Shown in pieces: positions 55,263 to 63,447 of a DNA stretch of 64,000 nucleotides. The notes below the pieces were generated by a model, which was not told the DNA's origin, did no database searches, and saw only the letters and a list, made by a program, of their open reading frames with translations. The stretch is from Clostridia bacterium (GTDB lineage: Bacteria; Bacillota; Clostridia; UMGS1810). Position numbers and translations under genes: made by a program. Position 1 is the stretch's first letter, and every line of letters starts with the position of its first letter. The stretch lies in contig JAFQBA010000025.1 of assembly GCA_017416845.1 (NCBI GenBank), positions 1 to 64,000 on the forward strand, given 5' to 3'.

Positions 55263-56516
55263 ATGAAAAAAATCAGAGTTGGAATTTTTGGTGTAAGAAG
55301 AGGTTCAGACTTGTTTGACAGTTTCCTTGCAAACAATGCAGAAATTGTTGCAGTATGCGACAAAAGCGAGCCCCATCTTGAAAAGGCAAAAGAAAAACTC
55401 GGCGACGCAATAACATGCTACAAAAACTTTGACGAATTTATTGAACATCCCATGGATGCGGTGCTCCTTGCAAACTATTTCCATGAGCACACTCCATATG
55501 CAATCCGTTGTCTTGAAAAAAACATTCACGTTCTTTCGGAATGTACTTCAAACAGCACCATGGCTGAAGGTGTTGCACTTGTGAGAGCTGCCGAAAAGAG
55601 CAAAGCTTTTTATATGCTTTGCGAAAACTATCCTTTCATGCTGTTTAACCGTGAGATGAAAAGGATTTATGAAACAGGAAACCTCGGAAAAGTGCTTTAT
55701 GCCGAAGGCGAATATAATCACCCCGGAGACATCACGCAAAGTAGCGGTAAGGGCGAGCTCTACGACAGCATCACCCACTGGAGAACAACCGTTCCCAAAA
55801 CCTACTACATCACTCACTCTCTTGCTCCCCTCATGCTTGCAACAGGTTCAATGCCGGTAAGAGTTACGGCAATGCCCATATATTGTGAACCCGAAGTTCC
55901 CAACGCAGTCACTGCAAAAATGCTTGCAGACAATGCGGCAGCAATCACTTGTCTCAACGATGACAAATCGGTGTTCAAAGTGTTTGGTCACGCATCATTT
56001 GGAGGTCATGAAAACTCATACCGTATATGCGGTACAAAAGGTCAGACCGAAAACATCCGCGGTCTTATAGATACGGTTTCAATTCTCTACAATGAATGGG
56101 ATCTGCCCGAAGGCGTTACCGAAACTTACACAAGCTACAAGGTTGAACCGGAAGCCGATGTTGCGGAATTTGTTAAAAAGGCGGGACACGGCGGCGGTGA
56201 CTTCTATGTTATAAAAGAATTCTTAAATTGCATCAGCACAAACACCCGTACCGTTATGGATGAATATTTTGCAACAAAGCTTGCATCTGTTGCAATTTTG
56301 GGTCACAGAAGTGTTATGGCAGGTGGTGCACCCTTTGATGTGCCCGATTTCCGCAATGAATGTGACCGCAAAAAATATGAAAATGACAACGCTTCTCCCT
56401 TCTACTATTCCGACGGAAGGAAGCCCAACATCCCATGCTGTTCAAATCCCGATTACAAACCGACCAAAGAAATGGTTGAAAGATTTAAAAAAGCTATCAA
56501 AAAGCCGCTCATCTGA
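55263..56516 (+). CDS. Gfo/Idh/MocA-family oxidoreductase, copy 1
   Basis: 417 aa from ATG at 55263, GGGGAGG 8 nt upstream (an ATG two codons earlier is too close). KIRVGIFGVRRGSDLFDSFL is the Rossmann start, though the loop is GVRRG rather than the usual GxGxxG. LSECTSNSTMAEGVAL replaces the EKP motif. The catalytic domain has GEYNHPGD and HWRTT. The protein is nearly identical to copy 2 (56655-57899) except for a diverged block near residues 140-190. Its last residues, AIKKPLI, come from aminotransferase-gene DNA read in another frame, the trace of a recombination. Confidence 0.85.
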   Translation: MKKIRVGIFGVRRGSDLFDSFLANNAEIVAVCDKSEPHLEKAKEKLGDAITCYKNFDEFIEHPMDAVLLANYFHEHTPYAIRCLEKNIHVLSECTSNSTMAEGVALVRAAEKSKAFYMLCENYPFMLFNREMKRIYETGNLGKVLYAEGEYNHPGDITQSSGKGELYDSITHWRTTVPKTYYITHSLAPLMLATGSMPVRVTAMPIYCEPEVPNAVTAKMLADNAAAITCLNDDKSVFKVFGHASFGGHENSYRICGTKGQTENIRGLIDTVSILYNEWDLPEGVTETYTSYKVEPEADVAEFVKKAGHGGGDFYVIKEFLNCISTNTRTVMDEYFATKLASVAILGHRSVMAGGAPFDVPDFRNECDRKKYENDNASPFYYSDGRKPNIPCCSNPDYKPTKEMVERFKKAIKKPLI

Positions 56517-56654
56517 GTGCCGCGCCCATAGGCGGTGTCGGATAATCCCGAAAAACCACCTCTCATTGCAGATGAGGTTGTGATTGATGTTATACTTGAA
56601 AAAATAAGAGAATGTCTTATGACATTAGAAAATAAATAAACGGAGGTAATAATC
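56497..56654 (+). pseudogene. Remnant of a deleted second aminotransferase copy
   Basis: From about 56491 the DNA matches the start of the aminotransferase gene (53934-53990, AAAAAGCTATCAAAAAGCCG and on, about 88% over 50 nt). From 56552 it jumps to the end of that gene (55158-55245), with one difference in about 84 nt, and runs through the stop codon and the ribosome-binding site of copy 2. So about 1.2 kb were lost from a duplicated gene. The left junction falls in AAAAAGCTAT, which is present at both ends and suggests microhomology. Confidence 0.85.
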
Positions 56655-57899
56655 ATGAAAAAAATCAGAGTTGGAATTTTTGGTGTAAGAAGAGGTTCAT
56701 ACTTTTTTGACAGTTTCCTTGCAAACAATGCAGAAATTGTTGCAGTATGCGACAAAAGCGAGCCCCATCTTGAAAAGGCAAAAGAAAAACTGGGCGACAC
56801 AATAACATGCTACAAAGACTTTGACAAGTTTATTGAACACCCTATGGATGCAGTGCTCCTTGCAAACTATTTCCATGAGCACACTCCATATGCAATCCGT
56901 TGTCTTGAAAAAAACATTCACGTTCTTTCGGAATGTACTTCAAACAGCACTATGGCTGAAGGTGTTGCACTGGTGAGAGCTGCCGAAAAAAGCAAAGCTT
57001 TTTATATGCTCTGCGAAAACTATCCCTTTATGCTCTTTAACCGGGAAATGAAAAAGATTTATGAAAGCGGAACACTCGGCAAAGTACTCTATGCAGAAGG
57101 TGAATACAATCACCCCGGCGATCCAACCGTTGACCACGGAAAAGGCGAACTCTTTGACAGCCTCAACCACTGGAGACTTACCCTTCCAAGAACCTATTAC
57201 ATAACCCACTCTCTCGCTCCCATTATGCTTGCAACAGGTTCAATGCCGGTAAGAGTTACGGCAATGCCCATATATTGTGAACCCGAAGTTCCCAACGCAG
57301 TCACTGCAAGCATGGTTGCAGACAAAGCGGCAGTAATCACCTGTCTCAACGATGACAAATCGGTGTTCAGAGTGTTTGGTCACGCTTCATTTGGCGCTCA
57401 TGAAAACTCCTACCGCATTTGCGGTACAAAGGGTCAGACCGAAAACATCCGCGGTCTTGGAGACACAGTTTCTATTCTCTACAATGAATGGGATCTGCCC
57501 GAAGGAGTTACCGAAACTTACACAAGCTACAAGGTTGAACCTGAAGCCGATGTTGCGGAATATGTTAAAAAGGCGGGACACGGCGGCGGTGACTTCTATG
57601 TTATAAAAGAATTCTTAAATTGCATCAGCACAAACACCCGTCCCGTTATGGATGAATACTTTGCAACCAAGCTTGCATCTGTTGCAATTCTGGGTCACAG
57701 AAGTGTTATGGCAGGGGGTGCACCCTTTGATGTGCCGGATTTCCGCAATGAATGTGACCGCAAAAAATATGAAAATGACAATGCCACGCCATTCTACTAT
57801 TCCGACGGAAGAAAACCCAACATTCCCTGCTGTTCAAATCCCGATTACAAACCCACCGAAGAAATGGTTGAGAGATTTAAAAAAGCTATGGAGAGCTGA
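56655..57899 (+). CDS. Gfo/Idh/MocA-family oxidoreductase, copy 2
   Basis: 414 aa, CGGAGG 9 nt before ATG. Same architecture as copy 1, with long identical stretches at both ends. The middle differs in clusters (HPGDPTVDHGKGELFDSLNH against HPGDITQSSGKGELYDSITH). The C-terminus KKAMES is probably the ancestral one. Tandem copies may bind different substrates or form hetero-oligomers. The reaction is a NAD(P)-dependent oxidation or reduction of a sugar-like molecule, but the nucleotide loop is atypical. Confidence 0.85.
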   Translation: MKKIRVGIFGVRRGSYFFDSFLANNAEIVAVCDKSEPHLEKAKEKLGDTITCYKDFDKFIEHPMDAVLLANYFHEHTPYAIRCLEKNIHVLSECTSNSTMAEGVALVRAAEKSKAFYMLCENYPFMLFNREMKKIYESGTLGKVLYAEGEYNHPGDPTVDHGKGELFDSLNHWRLTLPRTYYITHSLAPIMLATGSMPVRVTAMPIYCEPEVPNAVTASMVADKAAVITCLNDDKSVFRVFGHASFGAHENSYRICGTKGQTENIRGLGDTVSILYNEWDLPEGVTETYTSYKVEPEADVAEYVKKAGHGGGDFYVIKEFLNCISTNTRPVMDEYFATKLASVAILGHRSVMAGGAPFDVPDFRNECDRKKYENDNATPFYYSDGRKPNIPCCSNPDYKPTEEMVERFKKAMES

Positions 57900-58229
57900 T
57901 ATAAACAAAACCGGCAATGAATGTCTCTGTTACTTTGCTCGTGTCTTTGTTTGTTTCGATAACTTTTTCTTAATCCATAACGTTGTTCCGGAATGTGAGT
58001 TCTTTGCCCTATAATGCAAAAACATATTTTAACACATAAAAAACATATTTTGTGCTTGACATTTAAAATCGCATGCGGTAATATAATGCTAAAATCATGA
58101 TGCTGTGAACTCTTTCGGGCTCAAGGTGTAGAGTATTTTGTCAAACAGATTATAATATGCAATCAGCTACGGATTCCACTCATGGTTATATTTTACATTA
58201 AATCTGAAACAAGTACGGAGGTAATACCT
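57900..58229 (+). promoter_or_regulatory. Intergenic region with an odd long-spacer promoter
   Basis: 330 bp without a supported gene. TTGACA (58056-58061) and TATAAT (58082-58087) are 20 nt apart, too far for efficient sigma-A use. The spacer contains the palindrome CGCATGCG (58070-58077). Long spacers with a central palindrome occur at MerR-type promoters. It may drive the creatininase-transporter pair independently of the upstream operon. Nothing else was seen. Confidence 0.4.
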
Positions 58230-59069
58230 ATGTTATGGGAAAATTTAAGAGAAGAAGAATTTAAAGAAGCAATTGAAAAATCAAAGGGAGTGTGTATTTT
58301 ACCGATTGGCTGTCTCGAAAAACACGGTCAGCATATGTCTGTCGGCACAGATGCTATTCAGGCTGCAGAATTTGCAAGAATTGCTGCAGAAAAAGAAGAT
58401 GCCGTTGTTTTTCCTGCAATGTATTTCGGTGAAAAAACAGGTTCGGGTGAGTATGCAGGCACAGTAATGTTTTCAGCAAAGCTTCGTTTTGACATTCTCA
58501 CTGAAACTTGCCGCGAAATTGCGAGAAACGGCTTTAAAAAAATACTTATCTACAACTGTCACGGAGGCAACGGCAACATGATCGGCAACTTTACCCGTTC
58601 GGTGCTTTATAACAAAAATGATTATATGGTATTTTCTGCAAATCTCACCACAAACTGCATTCCCGAAATTCTTGAAATCGGCTATGACTTCCTTACCGAA
58701 GATGACATAAAAATTATGAGAGATTTTGTTGACAACAAAACCGTTCACGGTCACGCATGCTTTGTTGAAACAGCATTTATCTATTCGGTGCGTCCCGAAA
58801 CCATCCGCCTCGACAAGATGAATCAGGAGGACGGTCTTTCAACTCACCGTTTTGACGACTTCGGCAAAAAAGGAATAGGAACACCCTTTGCCTGGATGGC
58901 AAACTATCCCAACTCCTATGCCGGCGGTTATGTTCCGGGTCTTAATGAAAGAATTGCAAGAGCTATCAAGGAATATTCCACAGATGTTTTGGCAGACCAA
59001 ATTAAATTCCTCAAAGAAGAAACAATATCAAATGAATATCACAAAGAGTGGACAGCAAAACAGAAATGA
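58230..59069 (+). CDS. Creatininase-family hydrolase
   Basis: 279 aa from ATG at 58230, GGAGG 8 nt upstream. GVCILPIGCLEKHGQHMSVGTDAI supplies Glu, His and Asp metal ligands; NCHGGNGNMIGNF the second His; HGHACFVETAF the Glu. The family includes creatinine amidohydrolase, formamide hydrolases of flavin pathways and, as I recall, the IolN enzyme that opens a keto-inositol ring in Thermotoga. In this operon a ring-opening role on an oxidised cyclitol or lactam is attractive but unproven. Confidence 0.85.
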   Translation: MLWENLREEEFKEAIEKSKGVCILPIGCLEKHGQHMSVGTDAIQAAEFARIAAEKEDAVVFPAMYFGEKTGSGEYAGTVMFSAKLRFDILTETCREIARNGFKKILIYNCHGGNGNMIGNFTRSVLYNKNDYMVFSANLTTNCIPEILEIGYDFLTEDDIKIMRDFVDNKTVHGHACFVETAFIYSVRPETIRLDKMNQEDGLSTHRFDDFGKKGIGTPFAWMANYPNSYAGGYVPGLNERIARAIKEYSTDVLADQIKFLKEETISNEYHKEWTAKQK

Positions 59070-59089
59070 TGTAAACAAAAGGATTACCA

Positions 59090-60058
59090 ATGAAAATTTT
59101 TAATCTGACACTATCGCAAATGCTCATGATGTTTTTTCTCATGGCAATCGGATTTACTTTAAAAAGATGCAAAATACTTCCCGAGAATTCGGACAAAACA
59201 ATTTCAAAGCTGGAAACTTTTCTTTTTGTTCCGGCACTTTCGTTGTACTCTCAAATGACAAAGTGCAACATAAAATCTTTTTCCGAAAATTCTCCGATTA
59301 TGCTATATGCACTTGTAACAATAGTTTGTGCCATAGCACTTGCCTATCCGCTCTCAGCTCTGTTTGTAAAAAACAAAGAAAAATCCCACGTACTTTCCTA
59401 TCAACGAAACATCTACAAATATGCACTCAGCTTTGGTAACTACGGCTTTATGGGTAATTTTATCATCCTCGGAGTCTGGGGAGAGGATATGTTCTTCAAA
59501 TATGGTCTCTACTCTTTTGTGCTCGGTCTTTTTTGTTATAGTTGGGGACTGTGCGTTCTCATTCCAAAAGATCAGAATGCAGGCATTTGGAAGAATCTTC
59601 GAAAAGGCCTTCTCACTCCCCCGCTCATTGGTCTTGTGGCAGGCATAATCATCGGTCTTTTTGGACTCACAAAATATTTCCCGGACTTTTTTATGTCGGC
59701 AATTGACAACGCAGGAAAATGTCAGGGTCCTGCCGCCATGGTTTTGGCAGGGATAGTAATTGGCGGATATAATTTTAAGGATCTTATTTGCAACAAAAAG
59801 GTTTATGTGGCATCGTTTTTCAGGCTGATTGTTATACCGGCAGTTATTATGCTTATTCTCCATGCTCTTGGCACAAGCAAAGAAATCATGATTTTAACAC
59901 TCATAGCCTTTGCAACACCGCTTGGACTAAACACCATCGTGTATCCTGCCACATACGGCGGAGATACAAAACCCGGTGCTTCAATGGCAATGATTTCTCA
60001 TGTGCTGTCGGTTGTTACCATACCTGTTATGTATCTTATCTTTATTGAATTAATGTAA
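59090..60058 (+). CDS. AEC-family (auxin efflux carrier type) transporter
   Basis: 322 aa with about ten hydrophobic segments in two halves. AAAGGA lies 6 nt before ATG. MLMMFFLMAIGFTLKRCKIL and TISKLETFLFVPALSLYSQM are the typical opening of the family; NYGFMGNFIILGVWGEDM and LIAFATPLGLNTIVYP mark the two crossing points. Bacterial members move organic acids or other anions. It is the last gene before the tRNA, 20 bp after the creatininase gene, so a substrate or product of the pathway is the likely cargo. Confidence 0.85.
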   Translation: MKIFNLTLSQMLMMFFLMAIGFTLKRCKILPENSDKTISKLETFLFVPALSLYSQMTKCNIKSFSENSPIMLYALVTIVCAIALAYPLSALFVKNKEKSHVLSYQRNIYKYALSFGNYGFMGNFIILGVWGEDMFFKYGLYSFVLGLFCYSWGLCVLIPKDQNAGIWKNLRKGLLTPPLIGLVAGIIIGLFGLTKYFPDFFMSAIDNAGKCQGPAAMVLAGIVIGGYNFKDLICNKKVYVASFFRLIVIPAVIMLILHALGTSKEIMILTLIAFATPLGLNTIVYPATYGGDTKPGASMAMISHVLSVVTIPVMYLIFIELM

Positions 60059-60081
60059 ATATAAATATTTTAAAAAAACTC

Positions 60082-60110
60082 TTGACATATAATAATTAGT
60101 GTGTTATAAT
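60082..60110 (+). promoter_or_regulatory. Consensus promoter for tRNA-Asp
   Basis: TTGACA (60082-60087), 17 nt, TATAAT (60105-60110), 19 bp before the tRNA. Confidence 0.9.
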
Positions 60111-60129
60111 AATCAAGCTGAAACAACAT

Positions 60130-60203
60130 GGCCGAGTAGTTCAGCTGGTTAGAATGCCAGCCTGTCACGCTGGAGGTCGAGGGTTCGAGCCCCTTCTCGG
60201 TCG
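60130..60203 (+). tRNA. tRNA-Asp (GTC)
   Basis: 74 nt. The acceptor stem GGCCGAG/CTCGGTC closes. The anticodon stem CCAGC/GCTGG (60157-60161, 60169-60173) holds the loop CTGTCAC with anticodon GTC at 60164-60166. The T arm GAGGG TTCGAGC CCCTT is normal, and the discriminator is G. CCA is not encoded, so it is added after transcription. Confidence 0.95.
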
Positions 60204-60204
60204 T

Positions 60205-60236
60205 AAAAAAACACTCACAAAAGTGAGTGTTTTTTT
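60205..60236 (+). terminator. Terminator of tRNA-Asp
   Basis: AAAAAAACACTCAC (60205-60218) pairs with GTGAGTGTTTTTTT (60223-60236) with an AAAA loop and a run of seven Ts. Confidence 0.93.
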
Positions 60237-60558
60237 GTGCGCTGAATTAGAGGGACTCAAACCCTGAGATGGCAATTTATTTGAGCACTGCCGGCAGCAG
60301 ATGTTTAAATTTGCTTGTTTCCCACGCTTAAAAAATGCGAAAACAAGAAAGGTAATGGTTTTATATTAAACCCTCAAAAACGGCTTCTATTGCGTGACAA
60401 AAATCGTGAATCAATACTTTTTGAAAAAGGGCTTACTTCCCTTTAACTGATATACTTCATCAAATAAATATTTTATAAGTATATGTACTTTTGTTTTTCT
60501 AATGTCGAGGTTCTCACCTTTGGAGCATTTGAATTTGCAATAAATACAGGCTATTTTG
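60237..60558. other. Gene-free segment after tRNA-Asp
   Basis: 322 bp with only short frames. No copy of the tRNA 3' end, no integrase and no clear hairpin beyond the terminator was seen. It may be decayed coding DNA; nothing can be supported. Confidence 0.5.
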
Positions 60559-62616
60559 TTATGAAACTTTATTTAATCCCGAAATATCATTTGTATTATA
60601 AAATTCAATTGGTAATAGTGAAGTTCTCATTTTTTCATATTCACTGAATGATATAGATACATTATTATGTAGACACTCGTTAACATTATATTCACATATA
60701 CTATATAGATATGGTATTTCATTACGAATTAAAACAGCATCGAGAGTATTATAAATATAATATTCCTCAATTATACTGTTATAACTTTCATATATAATTC
60801 CGTCATTAAATTCATAAAAACCATATGAGTAATTTTCAGATGCTGTTCCTATAGAGCCAACATTAACAAGTTCCTTTTCCTTGTTAATCGAAAAGAACTC
60901 ACAAATGTCACCGCCACGCATTTTATCTGTTATAAGTATCATTTCAGGTGTACTATCTTTATCGACATCATAAATTGCATACTTATAATAAATATCTTTA
61001 TTCTCTTCTATATAATCAATATACTTTTTTTTCCATAAATTGCTTTGTTCAAAATCCGTATAAAACTCTAACGGATTTTGAGCATCGTGACTCACAGTTA
61101 CATACTTTGTTTGTGTAGTTCCCGGTTTGTCACTTAAGTCTGAAATCGTTATTCTGTATGTATATGCTTTATCAACCGGAGATTCAACCAAGTCTTCTAA
61201 GTTTGTTGCCGTTTCTTCGGTAACATCAAATTCTTTAATAGTTTCATATTCCAATTCTAAGCTTCCGTCTATATTGACAATCTTATCAATGGTTCCTCTC
61301 TCTATTTTACAATGATAATTGTAATGTTGCGCATCATCTTTATCATATACCAAAAGTTGAGGTTTCTCTCCTACAGTTTCATAATACGGTATATTTAGGA
61401 TTTCATTAACCGAGCTTTCGATCAGTAAAAGATATTGAATTTTCCCATCATACCACGCCTGTGTAGTATCCTCGTAATCTTTGAACCATTCCACAATCTG
61501 CTTAATATTTGATGTAAGTCCTGCGTCCTTCATAAGCAAACTGTATACAAGATATTCGCCACGAGCATGTACAGATATTAGAGAATTATAATAATTACAT
61601 TTAGCACCAATATTTCCTATTGTATTGACACTTGGTGAATTGTCTATAGTAAGGTCACTAACCGAAGTTTCAAGAGCTTGTGCGATATCAGCCATTGCCT
61701 TCATTTCCTGATAGCGTGTGAATGTATTTTTTGTTCCAAATGCAAGATCACCTATCAGAATCATTGCTTTAAATACAAATACTCCCATATCACTATAATC
61801 GGCAATTTTCTTGGCGCCATCCACAAACCACTTAACTGTTTCGTCTGTTTTATAATCATTGGTCTGCTTTATTAATTCCCAAAACAAATTGTTCATGAAA
61901 AAATCTGCTTCATAGGACAATATATTTTCGCCACTCGCAGAAATATATTCCAATCTTTTTTGCAGAATGGAGTTACCTATTGACTTTAATTCCTTTGCGG
62001 CATCTCTCAGTTGAGGAATTTGCGCATTCTTCTCTATTGATTCTAACAAATACATCATTTGTGTATATGACTGTACAGTTGAAAGATAGTATTTTGCTTG
62101 TTCTGAATTTTTCGCAAGCATTTCACCACCGTCTGCAATAACTTCTACTACTTTCGAAACATTTTTCGCAATATCACTACCATCTATCCCGAACAATGAT
62201 GTACAAATTCCAATAAAATCCATTGCATAATCAAAATCTCCTTTGACATCATCAAACTGTGTCTGATTGGCAACCTGCTGTGCAAGAGAAGATTCCTGCA
62301 TATAAATGATACCCGAAAGCATCTCTATGTATTTTTGTTCGTCAGGTTTCGCTTCCAGAATTGCGGATGATACATCTATAAACCAACTGTAAACTTTTTT
62401 CTCTTCTGTGTCTTCTATCATATTCCAATAGTGGAAATTGTCATCGTTGCACAAGCTTTTTTCGATGTATTCCATATTGTCAAAATATGTATTGTAAATA
62501 TATATCAATTGTTCAGAAGTATATGTCTCCGCTTCATCATTAGCAGCGTATACATTTATATTTGAAAAAAGCATAGCAACAACAATACAAAAAGCCAACA
62601 GCCTGTTTTTACACAT
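60559..62616 (-). CDS. Large secreted helical protein of unknown function
   Basis: 685 aa. GGAGG lies 9 nt before ATG, inside the end of the preceding gene. Residues 1-25 are a signal peptide (ending VYAAND). About 30-430 is helical with no recognised family. About 545-575 has YKYAIYDVDKDSTPEMILI, like the Asp-rich calcium/VCBS-type motif found in many Clostridia secreted proteins. The gene forms a two-gene operon with the small membrane protein 1 bp upstream and shares its structured leader. Confidence 0.75.
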   Translation of the reverse strand: MCKNRLLAFCIVVAMLFSNINVYAANDEAETYTSEQLIYIYNTYFDNMEYIEKSLCNDDNFHYWNMIEDTEEKKVYSWFIDVSSAILEAKPDEQKYIEMLSGIIYMQESSLAQQVANQTQFDDVKGDFDYAMDFIGICTSLFGIDGSDIAKNVSKVVEVIADGGEMLAKNSEQAKYYLSTVQSYTQMMYLLESIEKNAQIPQLRDAAKELKSIGNSILQKRLEYISASGENILSYEADFFMNNLFWELIKQTNDYKTDETVKWFVDGAKKIADYSDMGVFVFKAMILIGDLAFGTKNTFTRYQEMKAMADIAQALETSVSDLTIDNSPSVNTIGNIGAKCNYYNSLISVHARGEYLVYSLLMKDAGLTSNIKQIVEWFKDYEDTTQAWYDGKIQYLLLIESSVNEILNIPYYETVGEKPQLLVYDKDDAQHYNYHCKIERGTIDKIVNIDGSLELEYETIKEFDVTEETATNLEDLVESPVDKAYTYRITISDLSDKPGTTQTKYVTVSHDAQNPLEFYTDFEQSNLWKKKYIDYIEENKDIYYKYAIYDVDKDSTPEMILITDKMRGGDICEFFSINKEKELVNVGSIGTASENYSYGFYEFNDGIIYESYNSIIEEYYIYNTLDAVLIRNEIPYLYSICEYNVNECLHNNVSISFSEYEKMRTSLLPIEFYNTNDISGLNKVS

Positions 62617-62617
62617 A

Positions 62618-63067
62618 TCATCTTACCTCCATTGCTTTATTTACAGCCTCAATAAGAACATTTTCCAAAAGTTTGTTCTTAGCATCATCAAGATGAATCG
62701 TTTCTATTCCGTTCTCCACGGTAAGTTTTGCGGTCATTTTATGAGTTACTGTTGAATAATTCCCTTTTTCTATAATTTCTCCTATGAGTTTAAAAACATC
62801 ATCTCTGCTTTTTGCTTTTTGCGCGACTTTACAATATATTTCCGTAAAATCCGGTACTGTCACATCATAATAAACCTCTCCCTCAAATTCAGATAACATA
62901 CTTCTTCCTGTCTCCTCGATTTGTATGGATTGCATTGTCAAGTTGTTCAAAGAACCATCGTATACTTTGCTCTGTTCTTTTTCGTTCTGACAAAAAATGA
63001 TGACACTTGTTGTTATGGCAGCCAGTAAAAATAATACTATAGTAATACCGATTAATTTTGCTTTCAT
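62618..63067 (-). CDS. Small membrane-anchored protein of unknown function
   Basis: 149 aa from ATG at 63067, GGAGG 9 nt upstream; a longer frame would run back through the leader terminator and is rejected. One N-terminal membrane segment (about 5-27, LIGITIVLFLLAAITTSVII), then about 120 residues outside, beta-rich (YYDVTVPDFTEIYCKVA; THKMTAKLTVENGIETI). No family is recognised. It is the first gene of the operon whose leader has the attenuator at 63084-63252. Confidence 0.7.
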   Translation of the reverse strand: MKAKLIGITIVLFLLAAITTSVIIFCQNEKEQSKVYDGSLNNLTMQSIQIEETGRSMLSEFEGEVYYDVTVPDFTEIYCKVAQKAKSRDDVFKLIGEIIEKGNYSTVTHKMTAKLTVENGIETIHLDDAKNKLLENVLIEAVNKAMEVR

Positions 63068-63083
63068 ATCTAAAAACCTCCGC

Positions 63084-63252
63084 AAAAAAAGTGTGCCACC
63101 GAAGTGACACATAAAAAACACATCACTCCGATTGTCTGCGAAACAATATAGCCTTTACTTTCACGAAAGTATGCTAAAAGGAGCATATTTTTATCAAAAA
63201 ATAAAAATACATACCTACATGAATATAAATTTAGGCTATCAGAATATTGTTT
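63084..63252 (-). promoter_or_regulatory. Candidate riboswitch or attenuator leader
   Basis: About 185 nt separate the likely start of transcription (near 63252) from the ATG at 63067. A terminator hairpin TGTGTCAC-TTCG-GTGGCACA (63111-63092) with seven Ts (63090-63084) ends 2 nt before the GGAGG. Upstream CGGAGTGA (63130-63123) can pair with TCACTTCG (63107-63100), opening the terminator's 5' arm and loop. Two more hairpins (ACTTTC/GAAAGT within TAGC/GCTA, and ATTGT/ACAAT) lie between 63131 and 63180. No known riboswitch motif is recognised. Confidence 0.65.
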
Positions 63253-63258
63253 TTCTTT

Positions 63259-63287
63259 ATTATAATATAATTATTCTTGTTTGTCCA
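63259..63287 (-). promoter_or_regulatory. Promoter for the leader-controlled operon
   Basis: Minus strand TGGACA (63287-63282), 17 nt, TATAAT (63264-63259). Confidence 0.7.
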
Positions 63288-63338
63288 TATTTTTTTGTAC
63301 CTTAAAACATCAGAGCGAGGGGGTCAGAAAAGATATTA

Positions 63339-63367
63339 TTGACAATCAGTTCGAAAGGTGATATAAT
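63339..63367 (+). promoter_or_regulatory. Consensus promoter for the right-edge gene
   Basis: TTGACA (63339-63344), 17 nt, TATAAT (63362-63367); 80 bp before the ATG at 63448. Confidence 0.9.
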
Positions 63368-63385
63368 GATATTAATAATAAGGGG

Positions 63386-63434
63386 GACATACTGATACGA
63401 CTTTTGTGTCATATTTCGGTAATGTCTTTTTTTT
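63386..63434 (+). terminator. Terminator-like hairpin in the leader of the right-edge gene
   Basis: GACAT-ACTGA (63386-63395) pairs with the region ending TCGGTAATGTC (63426), about 10 bp with one bulged A and a G-U pair, followed by eight Ts (63427-63434). The ribosome-binding site ACGGAG follows at once. It stands between promoter and gene, so it should attenuate expression. Confidence 0.6.
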
Positions 63435-63447
63435 ACGGAGATATACT

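Noticed and set aside
60130..60203. tRNA-Asp as an attachment site for the phage cassette
   Set aside because: The cassette ends 11 kb away, a metabolic operon lies between, and no repeat of the tRNA end or integrase is visible.
63084..63252. A known cyclic-di-GMP, cobalamin or other named riboswitch
   Set aside because: The conserved cores of these classes are not found; only the general terminator/antiterminator layout is supported.
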